From Talpa occidentalis (Eukaryota > Chordata > Mammalia > Eulipotyphla > Talpidae): a DNA stretch of 64,000 nt. Location of the stretch: the NCBI RefSeq assembly GCF_014898055.3, contig NW_023605083.1, positions 64,582,228 to 64,646,227 on the forward strand, given 5' to 3'. Position numbers and translations under genes: made by a program. The stretch's first letter is position 1. Every line of letters starts with the position of its first letter. Below are positions 35,005 to 44,971 of this stretch, piece by piece. The notes below the pieces were generated by a model. The model made no database searches and was not told where the DNA came from. It saw only the letters and a list, made by a program, of their open reading frames with translations.

Positions 35005-35090
35005 TAGCGTGTACCCTCGTTAGACAGAGAGGGAAACTGAGTTCAAAAACAGGCAGTAGCTTGCCTGACCCAAGGTTGCATAGCAGGATA
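35005..35090 (-). repeat. MIR SINE fragment
   Basis: gacagagagggaaactgagt and cagtagcttgcctgacccaa followed by ggttgcatagcagg match the reverse-complement MIR. Confidence 0.5.
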
Positions 35091-35094
35091 ATTA

Positions 35095-36010
35095 AATTTA
35101 TGGAGAAAAAGGCAGTGGACTCAATTAATGAAGTGGGGGAAACCTCCCTCCACCCCCCACCCCCAAAAAGATTCAGGCAGTTTGTAGGTGACAGGTTTAG
35201 AAACTGCTTCCCAAGGAGCAGGCAGACTTGGGACTTGATGTAAGTTCACAGACACAGCCAGCCTTGCCCCCTTTCCGCATGGTCCTCCATCATTCCTGTG
35301 ATTGCAGACCCGGTACCTAGAGGAAGGGACCCCAGATCTGACCCAGTGTTAATTACTTACTCGAGGTGGGGGGCAAGCTGGGATGTTAATCATCCTAACA
35401 GCCCCTTACATTTCTCTACCGATTATGGGCCAAGGAGCGAGGATCTGTGTGCTTCCTTTCCTCGTCTCGGAAGCAGCTGTGAAAATACCCCTACTCAGGC
35501 ATGATGGGGCTGGGCGGATGGGAGAGCAGCTTCTGTGTTGTGCTGGCTTGAGCTCTTGGACTCGTCTGTGCTCACTGAGCTGAGAGGGAGGTCTGGACTG
35601 GCTTTCCAGGGGGACCTGACCCATCCCTCTTCTGCCAGCGTCCTGACCACTCACTGGTTTTGAATGGCACGTGGGAAGACCTGCTTCCTCCCATCGATGG
35701 CTCTTAATCCTTGTGCCATTGGTGGATTACAGTACTGGTCTCTCTCTCACCCCTCCTAAGTGGTGGTCCACTGTGTTCCTACACTCCCTGATATTCAGAT
35801 CTCATAGGTTGGGTGTCTGATTCAGAGGAGCGGTGCAGGCTAGGTTTGCAGAATGAAGGGAGCAAACTCATGTCCATTTGGCTCTCTTGATCTGGACAAA
35901 GACTCTGTCCTGGAACCTTTGAGTGAATCCCTTTCCCCTGGTTGGTTGGCCCATGGCATTTGGGAATTAGAGTTGGCTTTGAAGCTCTGCTTTTCAACTT
36001 AAACAAGAAA
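35095..36010. other. Unique sequence, no gene seen
   Basis: An open segment follows a fair 3' splice site at 35308, but its end phase does not fit the exon at 37191. No repeat is recognised. Confidence 0.35.
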
Positions 36011-36014
36011 CTTG

Positions 36015-36130
36015 ATCATGTTAGTTCTTTGTTTCTTTATCTGGGCAATTCAGATCTAGATGACCTGCCCCGTAGCATTATTGAGGATTAAAAGAGGTGC
36101 TTGTGGAAGGTACTCAGTGTACCTAAACAC
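36015..36130 (+). repeat. MIR SINE 3' fragment
   Basis: gtttctttatctgggcaatt and tattgaggattaaaagagg followed by aggtactcagtg match the MIR 3' half. Confidence 0.45.
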
Positions 36131-36654
36131 ATATAGTGGACACTCAGGCGGTGCAGAGGATTGTAGTACCTCCTCACGTCGTGTGATTTCTGTGTGGCTC
36201 CATCTCAGGCCTCCTGTCTAGCAAGTTCCTGGAGGTGTCCTTCAGCCCCAGCACAAGGTTGACAGACACAGACCCCTTCTAGAACCTAATAGTTCCCTCA
36301 GCCACCTGCCTTCTCTGATAATCAGTGACTAATGAACTGAACTCATCAGAATTTAGAGTTCTGGCCTAGAACTTACAAAGCTCAGGCCAGGCCCTCTGGA
36401 GACCCTGTTTGGGACCAGGCCCTCTGTCTCTCCCTGGCTGTGCTCCGGGGCTGAACCACCCTGATGTGGAGGCTTCCAAGCAGGTCCAAAGTCTCTCAGA
36501 CTTTCAGAATATGGAAGCAGCCAGCCAGTTGTTTCTTCTAGAAAAAAAAAATGCCATGGCTCTGTTTTTGTGTTTTATTATCAATAAAACTTTCCCTGTC
36601 TTTCCTCTCAACCACTGAGAAACCCACAGCTGCCTTACACTTTCGAAGGAATTT

Positions 36655-36929
36655 TTTTTTTCAAAGATTTATTTATCTATGCATACAAGAACTGGTTTGT
36701 AAGCCAGAGGTTCGGGAGGTGAGAGGATTCACCAGAGAGAGTGAGGAGCAGAATGGCAGATTGACTGAAATACACTGCTGAGGGGAGCAGCGGGCGAGTC
36801 AGGAGAGGTCTGCTAAGCCATGTTGGTAGCTCCCTGACTGGCCGGGGATCAATCTCATGCTGCAGTGGCTGGTGATAGATTGATAGCTTGATAGCGCTGT
36901 TTTTAACCCCTCCGCCACCAGGGAGGCCC
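36655..36929 (-). mobile_element. tRNA-derived SINE
   Basis: Minus-strand copy from poly-T and caaagatttatttatctatg to a clean head gccaccagggaggccc. Target-site duplication acactttcgaaggaattt (36637-36654) and acacttttgaagggattt (36930-36947), two mismatches. Confidence 0.9.
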
Positions 36930-37190
36930 ACACTTTTGAAGGGATTTATGAAGGGCCAATCCCATAAGTCCCCTTGGTTGCCATCTTGTTCTTGACAAGG
37001 AGCATCTCTTTGGTTGGTAGCACAGCTGGGCAGCTTGTGTGGAAGGGCATGCTGTTGGCCTCTCTGGAAACAGAGCAGCCTTCCCTGCCCCTCATCTTTA
37101 TTGGATTTCAGTGGGTCATTTCTGTTCTGGGTCACATGGACAGCACAGACTCATAAATGATGCCATGGAATTTTCTTTTCCTTTGTACAG

Positions 37191-37278
37191 AGGACCTCAA
37201 GCGTACTCCATCTCCATTGTCTAACTTGAGTGGGGAAAGTGCAGAAAGCCATACAGAACTCATTTCTCCCCCACAGCC
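37191..37278 (+). CDS. Candidate coding exon 1 of a split gene (Ser/Pro-rich linker)
   Basis: No family is recognised. The segment follows a strong 3' splice site (a pyrimidine-rich run ending ttgtacag at 37190) and ends at a moderate 5' splice site (gcc then gtaaga from 37279). Only one of three frames is open; it starts with two bases that finish a codon begun upstream, then reads 28 codons and leaves two bases. The residues include DLKRTPSPLSNLSGES and end SPPQ, a polar Ser/Thr/Pro-rich composition typical of a disordered cytoplasmic linker with possible proline-directed phosphosites. The leftover CC joins the first base of the candidate exon at 44554 to give a proline codon. The upstream exon must end with one base of a split codon and is probably outside the window. 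It could still be a chance open segment. Confidence 0.5.
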
Positions 37279-38384
37279 GTAAGATTCAGAATATGACAGT
37301 CCTGTTATAGGTATGGGTGCTAGTCAGAAGATGGAGTGGGGTGTACCTTCCCAAATCTGTGGTGGTTTTTGCTCGAAACCCAAATCCTCAGTTTTCTGTG
37401 GAAAGTTTCAGGGGTTTAAAGAGAATTGCTGTGACCAGCCTCAAAGCCTTGCAGTTTTTCAAGTCAGAGGCGGCAGGTGGCTGTGGGCATTGGAAGGTTC
37501 TAGAAGGAACCTGAGGCAGTCCTCTATTCTGACCCTGAGGCTGAGATGTTTCATACTGAAGCTTTAAGTATTATAAGGCCTGCATCATTTCATCAGACCT
37601 ACCTAGTAGTTCCCAGTCCAGTGCCCTCTCTGTGCCGGGCATTGTGTTAAGAACCATCCGGGCTGGGGGGAGCAGAGGGGAACCACTTGTCATGGCAGTG
37701 AAACAGGGTGAGATCTGACAGAGCTCTGTCTTTGCACTTGCTGACTTGGTCAGTGAGCGTCCTTTGGGGCAGGGAAGGGGCACCATGAGAGAGGGCACTT
37801 TCGCCCTTCTCTCCAGGCTGGGAGGCCTGAAAGGACAGTGGGTCGGTCAGTTGACCTCTGCCTATTTTCTCAACCTCAGAGTGGCAGAGATTAGTTAAAC
37901 ACAGGCTCCTGATCCCTGTCCAGAGGCTTTACTTGCATTAAGTGGGAAGATGGAGGCGAAGCCCTGACCAGAGCAAGGCCGTAGTGGTGGCCGTCACTGC
38001 ACCTAGGATGACCTTGTCTTGGTTTCTGCTTTGGAGCATCACTTTCCCCACATGGAGGCAGCTTCTGGTGACAGATTGCTATGTGTGCTCAGAAAAAAGT
38101 AGCTGGAGAAGGCGCCCAGATGTGAGGGCTGCGAGCTCATTTATCATGAAAGTCCCCGAACTCCAGGGTCAGTGGCTAGAAGTGTCCTCTGTTGTGAAAG
38201 AACCCGGCCCTCCCCCACTGTCCCGCCAGACCCCGCCTCTCTGGGGTCTGGACACAGACCTCCAAAACATTTGGTTCTTCCAGGTGGTTCCTCTGCATTC
38301 CCACCACAGGGTCCCCCAGCTTGAATGTCATGGCCAGGTGCTCACTGTCTGAGTTGCCTCACTGTAGAGTCAGGAACAGAACAC
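37279..38384. other. Putative intron sequence
   Basis: Unique sequence after candidate exon 1. No further exon is seen that is phase-compatible with its neighbours. Confidence 0.3.
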
Positions 38385-38782
38385 TGTGCAGGTTTTCTGA
38401 TCCAGCAGACCGGGTGAAGGAGGAGTCAGAGTCCTCAGTGGTTTTTGCAGGTCTTTTATTGGGATTTACCAGGTACACAGCAGGCAGGGGTGCTGGGGGG
38501 CCGGGAGGCTGGCAGGCCTCCCAGCCCCCAGCAAGTCTTCACTCTGTCTGGGCTCTCTGGCCTTCTCTGCTTCTCTCTCGGCTTCTGTTCATTCTCGGCT
38601 TCTCGGCTTCTTGGCTTCTGCTGGCGTCCCTGTGACGCCGACCTTAAAGCCCAGTCTGAGCCCAGGTGAATCTCATCTACCTATGCCCACACCCTGCTCC
38701 AGGTGCCCGCCATCAGGCATGCATTCAGGACCGCCAGGATCCATCATCTATCCTGATGGCGGGAGGGCAGAAAAGCCTGACA
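38385..38782 (-). mobile_element. Candidate solo LTR of an old endogenous retrovirus
   Basis: Ends are tgtgcagg on the left and cctgaca on the right, near-inverted and with TG/CA termini. On the minus strand a polyadenylation signal aataaaagacctg (38460-38448) lies about 65 bp before the 3' end, with a TATA-like ctttaagg farther upstream. A purine-rich agaagccgag tandem occupies 38568-38625. No internal retroviral sequence is present and no target-site duplication is clear, so the call is tentative. Confidence 0.4.
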
Positions 38783-38949
38783 TTTTTCCTTACCCTACAC
38801 TCACTCTGGTTCTGTCCCCAAAGCCACAGAGCCATGTACTCCCGCTGTTAAGGGCCCCTCCCATCCTGAAAGGCAGGTCTCTGACCCCACATAGCCCAGC
38901 GCTGCCAGCCGCCACCACGCTCACCCTGCCTGGGAAAATACTGCCCGCT

Positions 38950-39360
38950 GATGTGTAAGTGTGTCAGCCAATAATAGTGCAAAGGCTCCAAATATGAGGG
39001 CCTTTCTAGGATCGGTTCCTGATTAATTAGGTCAGCGTCTCCAAAATCAATTTCCAGTGAAGTCGCGCCGCCCGCCAGCGCCGGTCCCCGCCCAGCCAGG
39101 CGAGGGAGTGGGCGCGGCTCAGTGCCGGGCTCTACCTGGGAAGAAAGTCACTTTACACGGCTCTTCTGTGATTATCCTGACTTTTTATTTTATCTGCGCC
39201 CCCTCCCCCCCATCTTCCATTAAACCCCCGTAGATCCTGCTTCAAACAGGCAATTAGACTAACAACGTAATTATATCCCTCAATGCTAATTGTAACTGGT
39301 TTAGGGGAAAAACAAAGAGAAAGAGGCTTCAAAATCTCTGGAAACTAAAGCAGCTGTTAC
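38950..39360. promoter_or_regulatory. Candidate conserved non-coding element with a CpG-rich core
   Basis: gtcagccaataatagtgcaa, tgattaattaggtcagcgtc and ccaaaatcaatttccagtga flank a CpG-dense core at 39063-39130. They are followed by ggcaattagactaacaacg and aatgctaattgtaactgg. No repeat is recognised. CCAAT-like and homeodomain-core motifs suggest an enhancer or a minor promoter; this is inference. Confidence 0.35.
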
Positions 39361-39364
39361 AATT

Positions 39365-40060
39365 TCCAGGTATTCCTTGTTCCTCTGTTTCTTTGAGATC
39401 CCGGCTCTGTCTGCTTCCTAGTAGCTTTGGCTGGGCCTCAGATCGCCCAGGGCAAACGCAGGCCTGGCTCTGCCCTCCCCAGCTCTCTTTTCCTGTCCTG
39501 TGGCTTCTTGCCCCTCGCTGCTCCTTTGGCTCTCATTTCTCTGACTCTCTCTCAACCACTTTCATCCTCTTAGAAGAGAATGGACCGGTGAGGAGGTTGA
39601 AGGTGTTGGAGGAAGTGACCTTTTCCTGCTCTCACCAATGCTTAGTCACCCCCAGGAACCATGAGCTGCTGTCATGTGGTTGTCCCTGGGAAGGCTGGCA
39701 AAGTGGGCAGAGCTGGACCTAGTCCCAGGGCTTTTTGACCCTGATGTGTGACAAGGATGCTGCACATTCTCGGTGTTTCCTAGGCCAGGCCTGCCCCCAG
39801 GCTGCTCTCAGCAGGAAGAAAGTGTCAGGGGGTTCCACCGAGTGGTCACTGGACTGAATGTAATACAGCGCTGCCTTGGGTGGCTGGGGAGACAGAGATG
39901 GGAGGTCAAGGATGACATGTGGGGATGTCAAGAAGCTTCCTGGTGGTGATGTCTAGGATGAGAGTATAAGTGTGGGGAGGAGAATTAGCCACCAGTGGGC
40001 AAGGGAGTAGGCCCAAGCGCCTAGGTTTAGCCCGATCATTAGGTGTGAGGATTGCTCTTG
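39365..40060. other. Putative intron, unique sequence
   Basis: No repeat or exon that I can support. Confidence 0.3.
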
Positions 40061-40190
40061 TGAGGGCTGAGGAGCCCAGTTTTTACCGTGGCAGCAAAGG
40101 GGGCGGGAGGGAGTGGTTTAAACAGGAGAATGACAGGATCAGACTTGTATTTTCGAGCAAACAGGCTGCAGACAGGAGCTGCTGGAGCAA
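40060..40190 (-). repeat. L2 LINE fragment
   Basis: ggagaatgacaggatcagac and ttgtattttcgagcaaacag followed by gctgcagacagg match the reverse-complement L2 3' part. Confidence 0.4.
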
Positions 40191-40282
40191 AGGGGATCGA
40201 GTGGAGTCTTTGGAAGGAAGCCTGGCTGATTTTCATGAGTGCTGACCTTGGGTATCCACCTGCTGTGATGGGGATGGAGAAG

Positions 40283-40390
40283 CTCTAGACTTTGAGGTGG
40301 TCACTTAACTGCTCTGTGCCTCCCTTTCCTTACCTGATTAAAGTGGCAGTAGTTCTATTTCCCTTTCTATGCAGGAGAAGGGTTATCAGA
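40283..40390 (+). repeat. MIR SINE fragment
   Basis: gaggtggtcacttaactgct and ctgtgcctccctttccttac followed by ctgattaaagtgg follow the MIR 3' half. Confidence 0.5.
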
Positions 40391-40448
40391 AACTGTCTGT
40401 AAAGGTTGAAAAGGGGAGCATACCCAGGGGACACCTTTCCAAAATCTG

Positions 40449-40468
40449 CACCCCCCCCCCCCCCCCGC
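40449..40468 (+). repeat. C homopolymer tract
   Basis: About 18-19 consecutive C, seen directly. Similar shorter C runs occur near 1763 and 47948. Confidence 0.95.
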
Positions 40469-41064
40469 CTGATTGTAGCCTCACCAGAAGAGGGGATTTC
40501 AGGCAGTTAACAGGCGGATAGACTCCTGGAACTCCAGCTGGACATGACAGTTTTTCTTGTGCTGTGACTCTGCCCACCTTTGGAGCTGAGTCCCAAATCT
40601 GGGCTTCAGGCTCCCTAGCAAGTATGGTTTTGTGCCATATTCCTCTTCTCAGAAATGGGCTTTCCCCATTTGACAACCCAGGGGTGGTTGTTACTGCCAA
40701 GCTCGGAGAGACACTTTCTCATCTTTCATTGTCAAGGTTGGAAGCCCATTTTCAGGCTTTCATGGTTCCTGGTTTTGGCCATGCAGTGCCCTGGCTTTGC
40801 CATCAGTTCTGTGGACCGGGCGCTTTCATTAAAATTTCCATTAACTTTTTTTTTTCTATTTTTTTAAGCTGGTGAGCAATTTATAGATTCATTAACTTTT
40901 TACTACACTTGTGAAGCCAGGAAGGGAGGAAGAAAGGAAATGAAATATTTGGTCTGCAACAATTTGCTAAAAGATGGTGGCCCTTAAATATGGAGGACAA
41001 GAAGTGCTAGATAAATAGGAAGAAATTTTAGGAGGGGCTGCAATCTTCCCAGAAGCATCTAGAA

Positions 41065-41290
41065 CTGGAATCTCTTTGCTAGGATCACCACCTCTTTCAT
41101 TCCACTCTCACTGCCTCCCTCTTCCACCCCAGCTGATCCATTCTTTTGCTTGTAGCCACTGCTTATTTTTTCACCAGATGCCTGTTCACTCGTTGATGAC
41201 ACACCTCCCCCAGGGAGCCCACCGGAAAGCTCAGTGGCTCTGATTGTTTTATTTTCTTTTATTGTGGTACAGCCTGTCTCCTTAGAACGC
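41065..41290 (+). repeat. Probable L2 LINE fragment
   Basis: Resembles L2 in ctcactgcctccctcttcc and gtagccactgcttatttttt followed by ccccagggagccc. Weak. Confidence 0.3.
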
Positions 41291-41314
41291 TCTCATTTCA
41301 TTTCATTTTGGGGG

Positions 41315-41530
41315 AGTCAGCATGGCACAATGGTCTAGTACATGATCTTTTGAGCCAGATAAGCTTGGGTTCAAATACAACAACCCTGTTGTGTACTAGC
41401 TGTGTGATTTTGGTAATAAGACTTTGACTCTCTGATCCTCAGTTTCCTTGTGAATCACAATAGTACTAGGAACTCAGTGAAGGTCCAGAAAGTTGGCAAC
41501 AGTGAAGTGGTGAGAACAGAATGAGATGGT
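41315..41530 (+). repeat. MIR SINE
   Basis: cagcatggcacaatggtcta, gagccagataagcttgggtt, ctagctgtgtgattttggta and ctctgatcctcagtttcctt follow the MIR consensus almost from its start. Confidence 0.75.
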
Positions 41531-41674
41531 CTATTAAAGAATACCAAGAATACAGTCACGTTCTAGGCCATGCCCCCTGCTTGGACTGCTCACACATGAG
41601 TGCTCTCACTTGGATTCAGAAGGATCCAGAAGGACTAGGACTGCAATATCTTTGCTACAGCCACAACTCACTTC

Positions 41675-41810
41675 TTCTCTGAGGACCTCCATTTCCCCAG
41701 TTGTAACATGGATCAACAGTCTGTTATGAGGATGATGGATAGCATGTTTAAGGAGTCTTTCAAGCGTCACTGGCACATAGTAGCATCTCAGTACACATGG
41801 GCTGTTTTGT
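41675..41810 (+). repeat. MIR SINE 3' half
   Basis: cctccatttccccagttgta, gttatgaggatgatggatag and actggcacatagtagcatct match the MIR 3' end. Confidence 0.6.
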
Positions 41811-42089
41811 GGTCATTGTGGTGCAACTACATACAGTGTAAAAACCTCAGTCTCAGTGTCCAGTGTATTTAAAAAAGCAATAGTCTGAAAGATCACCACA
41901 CCACTGTCCAAGCGTCTTAGAAAGAGGCGATCTCAGTTACTTGCAAAGGGATGCTCAAGGTCATCTTGTTCAGCTGCCAGGTGGATCTTGAATGCAGTGA
42001 GTGCTGAACTTCCCCGTGGACAGGTGTGCCTGGACTCTGCTCCATATCTGCTCAGTCACCACATCTTCAGAGGATCCCCTGTAAGTGCA

Positions 42090-42132
42090 GGGGTTGTATC
42101 TCAGGGGTAGAGCATTTGACTGCAGACTGTAG
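42090..42132 (+). pseudogene. 5' half of a tRNA-Cys(GCA)-like sequence
   Basis: From the first base the segment matches the acceptor strand, D arm (ctcaggggtagagc) and anticodon arm (atttgactgcaga) of eukaryotic tRNA-Cys with GCA anticodon, with only a few mismatches in the acceptor/D junction. The match stops just after the anticodon; no T arm or 3' acceptor follows. It cannot make a tRNA and looks like an inserted tRNA half. Confidence 0.6.
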
Positions 42133-42134
42133 AT

Positions 42135-43400
42135 AGAAGTGTTGTACATACAGTCCCAGACCTTCAGCCTTAAGAAGGACATAGCATCCCAGGAAATCAT
42201 CTTGTCCCAACTCCTGTCTTTGTAGATGTGCAGCCTTTATAGAGTAGGTTGAGTTTTTCCTTAAATGTAGTATTGGTAGAAAGCTAAATAGGAAGGAGAG
42301 GAGAATAACCTCCATTTTTGAGCCTTCCAGGGCAAGCAATTAAGGGATATATGTATGTGCACATAGTGTGTGTTTGTGTAAAGGGATGTGTATTGTTTTC
42401 TGCGCTTGTCCTTCTCAGTGCATTGGTGTTTTTCATGTAGCTCTCTACCATTCGCGAGCATCCATTCTAATGGTTTTGTAAGTAGCTATTTGTTTACATC
42501 CTTGTGCATAATGTTTGTTCCTTAGTTTTTATTATAGCTAACCTACTGGACATCTTTATGCATGAATCCATTTTCCTTTTTTGTATGATGTTTGCAGAAT
42601 TGTTCCCCAAAGTAGTCAAAGGGCATGAGAATTGGTAAGGCTGTTTTGACAGTGCCAAGTTAAAATTCCTGGAAGGTGGCAGTGGATGTGACAGCAGAGG
42701 GCACACAGCTGCCTCGGAGTTTGTTGGAGAAGAACACCATTTGGGAGAGTTGACATGACAGTTCAGCCACAGTACTGCCTTCTCATCCTCTATTTTAGCT
42801 GAGGTTGGTAGCTGCTCATTTGTCTTATTTGCCCAAAGACTTTGGATCATGAGCTGGTGGCTAGAATACTAATTTCTACATGCCTGGCCTGTAACACATC
42901 CGTGCCCATGATACAGAGCTCCACATGGGCCTGGTGCAGGAGTGATATAAAGCCAGCACCTGTGAAAGGGCCTTGCTGATTGGATTCTAACAATGCATCT
43001 TACTTCCACCCTAGACTTTTATTTTCCCTTCATACAATAGACCTTCTGTCTCAGAAAACTGCATTGATGAGGCAATGCTGTAATTTGTGCACATGTTCTC
43101 TAATGAAGTCAGTCAGGAAAGGAGATTCAAACCTAGTTTTGACTAAAGTGTTGGTGGTTGCCTCGAACAGGAGTGGTCAGAGCTTTGGGTAGACTTCTGA
43201 GAATCATAGTGTCTTCAAATGTCTCCTTTTAATTGTTAAGTTGTAGGATTTCCTGCAATTTCCCAGTCTGGATGAAGTTTAGGCATATTCCATATTGTGC
43301 TGCCTTGACTGTGAAGATTGCAGACTGTTGATGTTGTGGTATGTTGACTCTTTGAGATGAGTTTAAAGGTGATGAAGAAATAGTGACACTAACAGTGACA
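42135..43400. other. Putative intron, unique sequence
   Basis: AT-rich with no clear repeat apart from a possible ancient LINE scrap at 42480-42600. Confidence 0.3.
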
Positions 43401-43404
43401 CTAA

Positions 43405-43490
43405 CAATGGTAGCCATTATTTACAGGCCAGCACTGTTCTAAGGCCTTACATTTATTAACTTTTATTACTTTAACAGTTTCATTAAGTTA
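43405..43490 (-). repeat. MIR SINE fragment
   Basis: ggccagcactgttctaaggc followed by cttacatttattaac is the reverse-complement MIR 3' end. Confidence 0.55.
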
Positions 43491-43589
43491 ATTTATTTCA
43501 CGAAAGAAAAGCAAGACATGAGATCTTGGAAAGGGAAACTGGAACCAGCAGATGAAAGGAACCAGGTATTTGTCTTGGAAGAAGAGATT

Positions 43590-43755
43590 CACTGGACTTG
43601 AATCTCAGCCTTTCCAGTAATTTATGCAACTTTGGGTAAAGTCTCTTAACCTCCATTCCCTCTGCTCCTCAATGGAAATCTTGACTCCTACCTTGTAAAG
43701 AATTAAGTGAAGTAATGGATATGGACATCTGTCAATCACTAAAGAAATGTGGGGC
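43590..43755 (+). repeat. MIR SINE
   Basis: ggacttgaatctcagccttt, gcaactttgggtaaagtctc and aacctccattccctctgct follow the MIR order. Confidence 0.65.
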
Positions 43756-43759
43756 ACTG

Positions 43760-44553
43760 GTAGAATGAGTGTGTTATTCCTGCCTCACTCCAGACTCAGG
43801 TTTCTGGAAATCTGGATCATCTTCCCCTTTAAGGTTGCCGTGTGGATGCTTTCTGTGTGCTGGGCCATCTGGTGGGCACTAGGGAATCCAGCGGCACAGC
43901 CCCTGTCCTGGAAAGATGTATGGTGCAGCTGGGAAGACAGGTCATAAAAAGATGATGGAGTCTACCAGCTGGTTGATCAATATCATCGAATGACCCAGGG
44001 AATAAGTGCTTTATGAATGTAGGGGAGGGAGATGGGCCCTGTGGCCTGGGGGAAGTAGGAGTGGAGCTTTCAAGGGAAGGGGAGAGGCCCTTTCTTTGCC
44101 CAATGTATTGATAGTTGGAAACGAAGCCTTCATATCAGCCTGGACACAGAGGCGCTCAGCCTTGAGTCTTTGTCCTATGGGACAGGATTGCTACTTTCTC
44201 TTAGGGCATGGTTTTACAAGCAATACCACAGATTTCCAGTGTAGATCTGGAGGGGTTTTGAAGGTGGAAAGTCCTGGCATCCTGGAACTGTTTCCCCCTC
44301 AGCACCCCAGCAGAACCTCTGCTCCTGATGCCGGTGAACATAGTGTTCTAGATCTGCTCAAGAGATGCTTCTAGAGCGTCACTGGGTGCTGGGGTCTGCT
44401 CAGTGGTAGATGAGGGACATCTTGCCCTCTCTGTTAGGAGTTTTCTGTCAATAATAGATTCTGTTTTGCTGCAAGCAAAAATACCCTGGAAGGCCATGCA
44501 AAGGTCTCCCATGTTGGGGCCTGGGATTGGATGGGCAGGCTTCCCTTTCTCAG
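43760..44553. other. Putative intron sequence
   Basis: Mostly unique; 43845-43950 resembles reverse-complement L2 (ggtgggcactagggaatcc). Confidence 0.3.
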
Positions 44554-44634
44554 ACTTGTGGGGTCCCTTCAGCACTCAACCAAGGAAGATAGTTCTGCTT
44601 GTGAGGAAGTTACAGTCCAGACCCGGACCTCGTG
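44554..44634 (+). CDS. Candidate coding exon 2 of a split gene (acidic linker)
   Basis: The segment is 81 bp, a multiple of three. It follows a clear pyrimidine tract (cttccctttctcag, ending 44553) and precedes gtgagc at 44635, a good 5' splice site. In the frame dictated by the exon at 37191 it has no stop and reads LVGSLQHSTKEDSSACEE followed by VTVQTRTS, leaving TG. This is a soluble, acidic then Thr-rich stretch just before the hydrophobic exon at 44915, from which it is separated by a 280-bp intron. A second frame is also open across it, so the frame choice rests on phase continuity with its neighbours. I do not recognise a domain. Confidence 0.5.
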
Positions 44635-44914
44635 GTGAGCTCTGCAGGACCTTGCCTTCAGGTGGTTGCTGCCCTGCAGGTTCCCTAATCTGAGCTGATC
44701 ATCTGTTGGTGGGACCTGTTCTTTTCTCTGCTGTGCATTGTTGCAGGAAACTACCCTTCCCAGGTGCCATTGCGGCTCTCTGGGCTCTCTGGTCTTTTAA
44801 CGGTTTAGCTGGAAGGATGCACAGCAGGGAGATTGGAAGGCGGAGGAAGGGAAAGCCTGGGGATTTTCCTCCCACTCATTTGCTGCTCTTGTGGTGTGTT
44901 TTCTGTGCCTCCAG

Positions 44915-44971
44915 GTCCTCCCTCTACGATCTGCTCCTGTTGGCGGCTTTTGTGATCAGCCTCAACTTCTG
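44915..44971 (+). CDS. Candidate coding exon 3 of a split gene (single membrane segment)
   Basis: A 57-bp segment between a 3' splice site (ttttctgtgcctccag, ending 44914) and a 5' splice site (g then gtaaca from 44972). In the frame continued from 44554, the leftover TG plus G makes Trp and the exon reads SSLYDLLLLAAFVISLNF. That is a core of about 15 hydrophobic residues long enough for one membrane span, with a Trp at the junction on either side. A whole exon encoding one transmembrane helix next to polar linkers suggests a single-pass or tail-anchored membrane protein. The alternative open frame is much less protein-like. The phase at both ends matches the neighbouring candidates. Confidence 0.5.
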
